Positions 49,348-64,000 of a DNA stretch of 64,000 nucleotides are shown piece by piece. The notes beneath the pieces are model-generated. The model was not told the DNA's origin. It ran no database searches and worked only from the letters and a program-made list of their open reading frames with translations. This DNA comes from Maea johnstoni (lineage: Eukaryota > Annelida > Polychaeta > Spionida > Magelonidae). Location: positions 21,280,931 through 21,344,930 of the forward strand of contig OZ012690.1 of NCBI GenBank assembly GCA_963942565.1, given 5' to 3'. The position numbers were made by a program, and so were the translations under genes. The stretch's first letter is position 1. Each line of letters opens with the position of its first letter.

Positions 49348-49491
49348 GAAGTCGCCAAGAGACTATTGATTACTTGCAAGCCGCAATTAAGTCAAGAATG
49401 GCAGAAAAATGATGAACAGTTTATAGAGATTTTAAGAGCAATCACAATCGTAGAAAAGATGTTAAAAAATATCATAGGACAATTTGCTTGA
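49348..49491 (+). CDS. Candidate terminal exon, unknown gene
   Basis: A strong 3' splice site (CTCCTTGTTTCTTTTCAG) is followed by two alternative open frames. One, entered with two bases completing a codon, reads SRQETIDYLQAAIKSRMAEK then TGA at 49410. The other, in phase 0, reads EVAKRLLITCKPQLSQEW onward for 47 codons to TGA at 49489. Either looks protein-like, and neither is a family I recognise. No upstream exon was found in the repeat-rich sequence to the left. It may be chance. Confidence 0.3.
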   Translation, partial: EVAKRLLITCKPQLSQEWQKNDEQFIEILRAITIVEKMLKNIIGQFA

Positions 49492-49499
49492 TGTCTTGC

Positions 49500-52400
49500 A
49501 CGGTGTCATTGGAGAGAAAAAATAGAATACTTTCTTATGTTTGAATATCTAGGAGGTAGGAGAACAATATTTGTGTAACATTCTAAATGAAAGAAAAATG
49601 ACATGGTCTCTACCTCTTATTACCCGGGTTCAGCCAGTACGCGGTGATGTGCGTAGGATTTCAGAATTATTAGCAGAGAAAAATTGCTTTCTTATTTCCT
49701 TAACCTTGAGGTATTTATACTCTTTTTACATTGAGGGTTCTGGATAAAAGATATCCGCATCATTGAGCTTAAATCATTGACTGCACCACTCTGGTTGATT
49801 ATTACTGGTAGGGGTATGAGTAATAATACCTACCACCCAGGGGGGGGGGGGGACTTTGGTATTTAGGGGGGTATATACGCTCGTTATCAAAATTTTAAAA
49901 TACCCCTAAAGCACATATTTCAGGCCAGAAAGTACCCTTTTTCAAATACGCTGACATTCAAAAAACACCCTTTCTTTTATCAAAACACTGACATTGGATG
50001 AACGATAACACGTATTTCAACCTTAGATTGAATTTATAAACCTCTGCCTGTTTAACGGCAGCAGTAGCGGCAGCAGACTCGGAAGCCCAGTCATTTCGGT
50101 AGTCACACGGCGTTAGAGCCCCGGATATTTCGTGGATTGTAAGGGGATTTTCACCCCGCATACTTCGTATCTAGGTACAAAAAAGTACCCTTCTTTTACA
50201 AATCGCGGACATGCGGAGGTCTTAAAAAAGACCCCTTCTTCCGCTAAATACGTAACGCCTGTGCGGCCCCCTTCCCTCTGTACCTGACAGTTCCTCCCCC
50301 CCCCCCCCCCCCGGGACCTACCAGTGTGTAGTTGCTGAACTATTTCTAAATGTGGGAAATTTATCCCCAAATGTGTGGAAATTCATCACGCAAAGCCACC
50401 ATATCTCCAAAAACAGCATGAAATCATCACAACTTCCAACATTTAGAAATAATTCACTTTTCAGGAACTATTGACTAGGTAGGTTTAGTCATCCATAGCT
50501 CTGCTAGTAAATTACGGTAATCAATTGAAACCATTAATTTAATTCCCAGGATGGAGATATCTACTACGCGAATACCTTAAATCCCAACCAACAGGACTAC
50601 CGGGTATACAGTATGGTCTGCTGAAACCACGCAGTTCTGCCATGTGCTACAGTAGGCCAGATTCTGGATGCAGTGCACATGCCACAAAATGATGATATAC
50701 CAGCAATAGCCACACAGTGTTCAACAAACTACGTCGAAATAAACGTTTCTTTTGTTTGTTTGTTTTTGCTAATAATTTAGTATCCTGCAATATGTGGGGG
50801 AACAACAATCCTATGACAATTAAGATGTTGTTCTCGCTTCGGAACATACTAGGAACTGGTCGAACAACCTGTGTACTCACTGGCAGGCCCTGTATGACTT
50901 CTGTCAACGAAATGATTACTTGTTGAAAATATGGAAATAACATCTTTTGTTCAGTTTTAGTTCCTTGAATTGTGGATTCAGTGACTGGATTAGCAAATAA
51001 GGCCCTTTTCTAGTCAAAAGAAAATGACAAAATTGGATCTAAAAAAATGAACTCCAGCAGTACAGTGGCGACTTGGATGTTCCCTATTAAGCAAGTCAAT
51101 GTCGAAACCATCATTTTGGCGTTTGTAATGAAGAACATCTATGATATCAATAAAACATTAGTTTATCTGTTTTTCTATTTTATTAAGATATCATTACAAC
51201 TAATTACACAACAAATGGCACTTAAGTGGTAATGAAAAAAAAATACAAATTTGGTATCATTTTATTTAGTTCCCAATTCTTCCTTCAGGTGGCAGCACTA
51301 TACAGAATGGTCAACTTAAATCCTACGCAGTTCTAAGTATTGCTACGGCGGCCTAGGATGTAGAAATAAACGTAATGAATTGTTTTAAATGCTGATTAAT
51401 AACACCAAAACAAGAAAACACCTGTGCTAAACCCTTTGGATTACTTTATGTATTTCTAAAAAGCACGAAATTTAAAATATTAATTTAGTTCCAAGTCTTT
51501 CGCCAGGCGGCAGCACTGCACAGAATGGTCTACTGAGATCCCTTGCAGTTCTGCGTATTGCTTCAGCATATGAGAAAATATATTTTGTTTGTAGTTTTAT
51601 TGCTGATAATAACTATTAAATCAAGTAAACACCCGGGTTAAACATATTGACCTTTTCTGCTTTTCTTAATTATGTAGGGTTCCAAATGATGCCAAAACAA
51701 TCTGCTAAAATGGGCGTGGTAAACTGATGAACAATGCGACACGGCTAACATGATTTAATTAATTAAATGGTATGGAATGCCGTTCTTGCGGAAAAGGGCT
51801 ATTGGTCTCTAAAGGTACTTCATTTGCCTTCAAAGGCAAACGATATGTATTTAAAGACAAAGATCAGTATTTGCCCTAAAAGACATATGATTTGCATAAA
51901 GAAAAATTGTCTTTTAGGGAAATCATTTCCCTACAATGGCAAATGAATTGGCTTGAAAAAAAAGTGTTTTTCTACAAGAATGTTTTTCCATAAAATCAAA
52001 CTACTTATTTCAGGTGAAATGGTAGATACTCTAAGTAGATACGTTCGGAAATGAAATAGGTACATGTTTGTACCGAAATAGAAATTAAAGTGGCATACAA
52101 AAAAAGCTTGACTGCTTACGAGACATTTGGGAACAGATAGATAGCTTGGAAAATTTTGAAAGGAAAAGGTAAACTTAACCTGCAATTAATTATCCACAAA
52201 ATATGCTAAAAACTTTTGTTCCATTCCCAAATTATTTTCAGAAGTATCCCATACCAGAGAGGTAGATACCGGGGAGAAACAAAGATGAGGATTAGCGAAG
52301 TTACTGCATTTGCATTACTATATGTGTGGGGCTTAACACATTAATGATATTTTTTTACTACATAGGGCTTACTGCATTTGTGGTAATAGTTTTACTACAT

Positions 52401-53280
52401 ATCATAGTGTTTTCAAACGGAGCTCCTATCCACAATTATGGACCATTCAAAATTTTAAACTATTTCTTTCAGAGTTTTTTTTTTGTTGAAAAAACGTATT
52501 TTCAACTTTCAGGCTCAATAACATTTGAACTAAATCAAAATTGGAAAAAAATATACCCTTCTCTTCAATTTTTTCTTAGCTATTGATATGCCGAATTTCT
52601 CGTAATTATGTCACATTTGATTCCCAAAATACATGTTTGAAGCAACCATATTTTGGTGAAATTTGATTTGGAAAAAGGGCCTATATATAACCTTTCCTAC
52701 TTGTAAATGTCCATTACCCTGCTCAGTGATGGCTCAGACACCCGCTGTTCATTTATTTGTGTTGAAAATGGTGTAGGCTTTGAGATATGCAAACATCTCG
52801 AAATAACCTTCTATTCACAAATTAACCCCATCAGCCATCTAACTATCTGAAAATGCTTCAACCCGCATGTGGTGCAAAGATAAAGGTAAAAGTATTTTCT
52901 ATTTAAAAAAGAAAGAAAATATGTGCGCATTAAGAAAAAACAACATTTTTCTTAACCATAATACTTTTTGCTACTAAGAAAAAATCTTTTAAACCAAAGA
53001 TAACATTTATTTTCTCTAGAAAAAGCTAATTCAAAGAGATATATTAAGATAAATAACATCACGAAGTGCTAAAATTACCGTTTCACCTACTGAAAAGAAA
53101 TTAATAAGTATTTTTTCTTAATAAAATAAAGATAATATGTGCCCATTAAGATTAACTAAATCATTTTTCGACTAAGGAAAAATATTTAAAACAAACTCAA
53201 CTATTATGTTACCAAATAATCATTTTTCTTGAAGAGAATTATTAAGAAAAACAATAATGATATTCCCAAAATGCTTGTGA
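49500..53280. other. Intergenic; poly-G/C tracts and a three-copy local repeat
   Basis: Poly-G at about 49841-49852 and poly-C at about 50295-50312. A diverged repeat with GGCAGCACTRYACAGAATGG and CGCAGTTCT occurs at about 51285-51350, 51510-51570 and, more diverged, 50600-50660. The interval 52860-53270 is very AT-rich. No gene supported. Confidence 0.5.
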
Positions 53281-53319
53281 TCTGAGGCCCGCCTGCTGAT
53301 CCTAACTTCTTTTTCTTCC

Positions 53320-53493
53320 GCCAGATGGCGAGAGAGTTAAACAAAAATGGCTGCCGCTATGGTATTTCGAGATGAAGACAGTTCCCACTTCCATGGGGAT
53401 GCCGGCGTTGCGGTCTTTGTCTAATCAAGAGACCACATGGTGTCTTTTGTTGAGGATTAGTCTAATCTTTTGACACATTCTAGACAGTAATCC
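53320..53493 (+). promoter_or_regulatory. SUPT20H: Probable SUPT20H promoter and 5' leader exon
   Basis: A pyrimidine-rich ACTTCTTTTTCTTCCG stretch is followed by two YY1-like motifs (CCAGATGGCGAG and AAAATGGCTGCC), a layout common at housekeeping-gene starts. A consensus donor, TCC/GTAAGTG, lies at 53493/53494 and would splice to the acceptor at 54743, right before the SUPT20H ATG. The leader would hold two short upstream frames: one of 16 codons from ATGGCGAGAG, and one of 25 codons from ATGGCTGCCG in a strong start context. The start of transcription is not fixed by sequence. Confidence 0.42.
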
Positions 53494-54743
53494 GTAAGTG
53501 CAATGCATCTTTTACCTATGCCATGGCTCTTGAGTTATATCTCAGAATAATTCAGTTTTCATATTTGACAAATTTGTCTATCAGATTTTGATCAATTTGA
53601 AATTCCATCACCTTCGGGAGTTCTGGTTCTGTCTACCGGCACCTTTCAGCCTAACAGTTCTCGAGGTAATCTTAAAGACCACCTCCATGGCCACGCTTTT
53701 AATGGAAAAGAAGCTAGAAAATATTTGAAACATTCAATTAAAGTGCTCTCCTATGAGGAGATCTTATATATCTATAGCTATTGACAAAAAATATGGCATA
53801 AGAATTACTACGAATTCAACCTGTTGCAAAATCGTCATTTTGCAATAGCTTTGAATTATAATTAAGAGAAAATAGAATGAATTGTGGCGGTTCTAACAAT
53901 CTAAACCACATTGAAATTGATCCACAGAAAGGCGAGTAATTCATTTTTACCGTGAACATTGGAGTGGCGACAAAAAAATATCGGTATCTGTGTGTACCAT
54001 GACGTCATATTCTTTTCCATATTCTGCCGATAGAGGATGCTGCCTTATTTGCACAGACCACTTTCACGATTTTAAGACAGATTTTGTCCAAATGAACTTG
54101 TGGGAATGGCGACAAAAAAATCTCGGTATCAGTACATGTCTGTTCACTGTGTGGAGGTGCTCCTTAAGCCATAGACGCCGCTTGCGGGGGTGGTTCGCAC
54201 CGCTAACTGCGCAAGCTATTATGTTGTCCCATTGCATTTCACCCATCGCAAATGTCAATGTTTATCACTAAAAACACTTGCAACACCGGTTGCTAAAATG
54301 ATTTTAGTTGACGGGGCCCTTATGCGGACAGCCTTTCTGGAATGGGCAGTTTTGACCGGACACTAGCCAGCTCATCTTCAGGATAACCACTGGCTAGCCA
54401 GCTAGATTTGGTGTTAGGAAGAAATAAGGATAACTCCTTTTGAGGACAACCACTGGCTAGCCAGCTAGCGAAATTTGGTTTCTATGGAGAAATAGTTTTG
54501 AATTGCTAGCCTGCTATAGGAGCAGGCTAACAGTTCAGGATAATGTGTAGGCTCTACTAGGCTGCACTTAATCCTTCAAAAGTCATGATAAACATCAGCA
54601 AAACATAAAGTCTAGGCTGACTAGGCATATACTGTTAAATTGATGGTAGCAACTTCTTAGTGATAAGTAGTAGAATACTCAATATTTTAAACCATGTGCA
54701 ACTGTAATATACCATATATTTCATTTATAGTGTTTGTTTTCAG

Positions 54744-61959
<7,216 letters not shown>

Positions 61960-63689
61960 GTATGTATGGACGATGGGAATGTGTGTATGTTTGTTATGTT
62001 TGTATCATTAGTTGTATTCAATGTAATTGATATAACATCAGGCCCCAAATTAGAACTGCAGTTGACACTGTATTGATAACTTTGATAACTTATTTTGGAA
62101 TATTTCGTGGTTCGTTGTAATTTTTGAAGTAATAACAATACTTTTCATACAAATCAGGCTTAAAAATGCAGAAATATATATATAATGTGTAGAGTTAACG
62201 GCAAAGAATATTATGAAAGGAAATGAAACAGTCCATATAAAACACTTACTTATCCATTGCTTGTTTGTTAGCAGACAATGCTTTTGAAAACACTAATTGT
62301 GCATCTGAAAGTGCATCAAAAGGGTTTGGGGTAAAGGTGCATGATATGGGGGCTGTGAAGCATCGCGCAAAATAGAGGCATGGGCACCAAATGAATGTTA
62401 TATGTTATGATACAGACAGTTAAAAAAGGAAGCTGTTCTCAGACCTTATGGATAGAACAACATGTTTGCGGTTAGAAAAACAATGGAAAATTAATGGACT
62501 TCTTCACCACAAAGTTTAAGCACTGGAAGAATTGTTAAACTGAGAATCTTGAACATAATATGGGGGAAATGACATTGATATGTCTCAATATTGAAAGGAA
62601 CAAGAATGGCCCGTGTGCACAGCAAGTGTTAGTTTTAAGTCATATTCTTTCCACCTTCATATTGCCATGCTTGCCAATTAAGAATAGCAGACTTCTTAAA
62701 ATAGGTGGCGCTACCAAGACATGCGATGCATTATTTTTATTTTCAAAAAGATATCGCGAAAACCCCTAAATCATTAAAAGATAGCTTTCGGGGCCATCTT
62801 TAAGCCGTGGGTAAGCAACCCTAGGCAACAGCAAGAGCCAACAGGGGCCAGGATTTCTTATTTCCCTGGCAAAAGGTCTCAAATACTCGCTATTGATATC
62901 TAGATATGAAAAGTGATGTTTTAGAAATGTGCGTTGTACAGATATGCATAAATGAGTGCAAGTGAGGAAACAGTTTTTGTTCTAAAAATGCAGTTAGTCA
63001 ATTGAAGTTTGCAATTTGTTGGTTAACTTCTCACAATGTATAACAGGTTATATATGGTAGCAGACAAATCCCCAGAATCTTACTATGGATTGAGTGATAA
63101 TCATCAAAAACATTTTTGCACAGGCGATGAAATAGCAATTGTGCAGGAGAATTGTTTCTTCCTACAAACATTTGTGAAAGCTTTTCATTATAATTCAGCC
63201 ATGGATTAATCAATCTTTTAGGTGCTTTGCAATATTTAAATTTATCATCACTTAAAGTATCAGAGTGTGTTCTCATTATTTCAAAGTGAGATGAAATGCT
63301 TAATTTGACATACTGTTCTCCAGAAACAATGTTTGTTTGTTTGGTGTTTCATCAGCCTTATGAGAAAATAATAATGATGAAGTTGCTTGCATTTGATTCA
63401 GTTTGTGTTTGGTGTTTGTGTTAGACTTTATTATATACCTAGTGTCTTCATGGTGCTATGAAACATTCAGGAATGTTAATAAAAAAAGAGTTTTCTTGAA
63501 AATTGGCTGGGCCTCTTGGATATTCTAGCAAAAGTGTTGTACTAGTGGGTGTTTTGGGCATGAGTGGGATAACTAAAGGTTTCTGTAGCTCTCTAGTGCT
63601 GTTTGCCTTGTGGGTAACCAAATTACATCTGGAGCATACACATGGTCTGAAAGAAATATACATATCTTGATAACAAAATACTTGAACAT
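61960..63689. other. Intronic sequence; no further exon recognised
   Basis: Expected to be SUPT20H intron. AT-rich, with no segment matching the next conserved SPT20 block (VFECE...LGDPLYYG). Confidence 0.4.
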
Positions 63690-63861
63690 GGACACAAAGA
63701 CTTTTGAAAACCATCTAAACCCTGTCATCTTGGTAATTATTTGATAGCTCTCGCTGAGTACTCTCAGATGAGTTCCCATGTGCCAGGGGTTTCAGTCATT
63801 TAAAGGGAGGTTTTTTTGCACCATTTTCTATTTTCCAAATTAGTCACCAGCAGCATAAGGG
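63690..63861. mobile_element. TTAA-type MITE, one end diverged
   Basis: Ends CACCAGCAGCATAAGGG followed by TTAA at 63862-63865. The interior CATCTAAACCCTGTCATCTT and CTGAGTACTCTCAGATGAG match the family. Confidence 0.6.
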
Positions 63862-64000
63862 TTAATTAAACAGTCCCTCATCAAAGTATAACTATATTTG
63901 GAGAATTATGTCCAAAAATTCCTGCCTACGTATGCACTCCAGATGTAGGTGGGTTAGAGATGTTTGGTTGGTTGTTGTTGCATTTGGTTGCCGTTTATTT

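Overview
The window is animal nuclear DNA: AT-rich, intron-bearing genes, and most of the rest made of tandem repeats, MITE-type DNA transposon relics, tRNA-derived SINEs and LINE tails. A tRNA-SINE near 16.7 kb carries a stretch matching the Deu domain, and the LINE tails are of CR1/L2 type. This fits an invertebrate deuterostome or a lophotrochozoan, but the sequence does not settle the species.

Layout. 1-4 kb: local duplications, a tRNA-derived SINE head and a dispersed repeat. 4-19.7 kb: probably a minus-strand gene. Its best-supported piece is an ATG-bearing first exon (19324-19410) that reads as the start of an OTUD4/ALG13-type OTU domain in which the catalytic Cys is Gly. A CRE and a CCAAT box lie 260-290 bp upstream. 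Possible further minus-strand exons at 11873-11944 and 4045-4209 are much less certain. The introns carry TTAA-flanked piggyBac-type MITEs, hAT-like MITEs, a pogo-like MITE, a Deu-type SINE cut by an L2-like LINE tail, and a CR1-like LINE fragment.

22.2-46 kb: one large repeat block. It begins with a TGAGAGTT-rich array. About 24 near-identical monomers of ~512 bp follow, with higher-order structure, and one monomer is cut by a 1734-bp piggyBac-type element with a perfect TTAA empty site. Next come two diverged ~540-bp monomers, then ~10 copies of an unrelated 402-bp unit whose first copy is inverted, then ~4.3 copies of the 512-bp unit in reverse orientation. A reversed piece of the opening TGAGAGTT array closes the block, so the whole is roughly palindromic. 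Monomers carry a strongly conserved box with a YY1-like AAAATGGCTGCC core.

46-53 kb: MITEs, a C-rich minisatellite and a possible orphan terminal exon at 49348. 53.3-64 kb: the 5' part of SUPT20H (SPT20, a SAGA-complex subunit) on the plus strand. There is a probable 5' leader exon, seven clear coding exons and one likely eighth, all phase-consistent; the gene runs off the right edge. In two places the 3' half of a SUPT20H exon plus its 5' splice site has been duplicated into the following intron (seven extra 111-bp copies after exon 4, one to two 83-bp copies after exon 6). The copies look like exons, but each would bring an in-frame stop, so they resemble poison-exon arrays.
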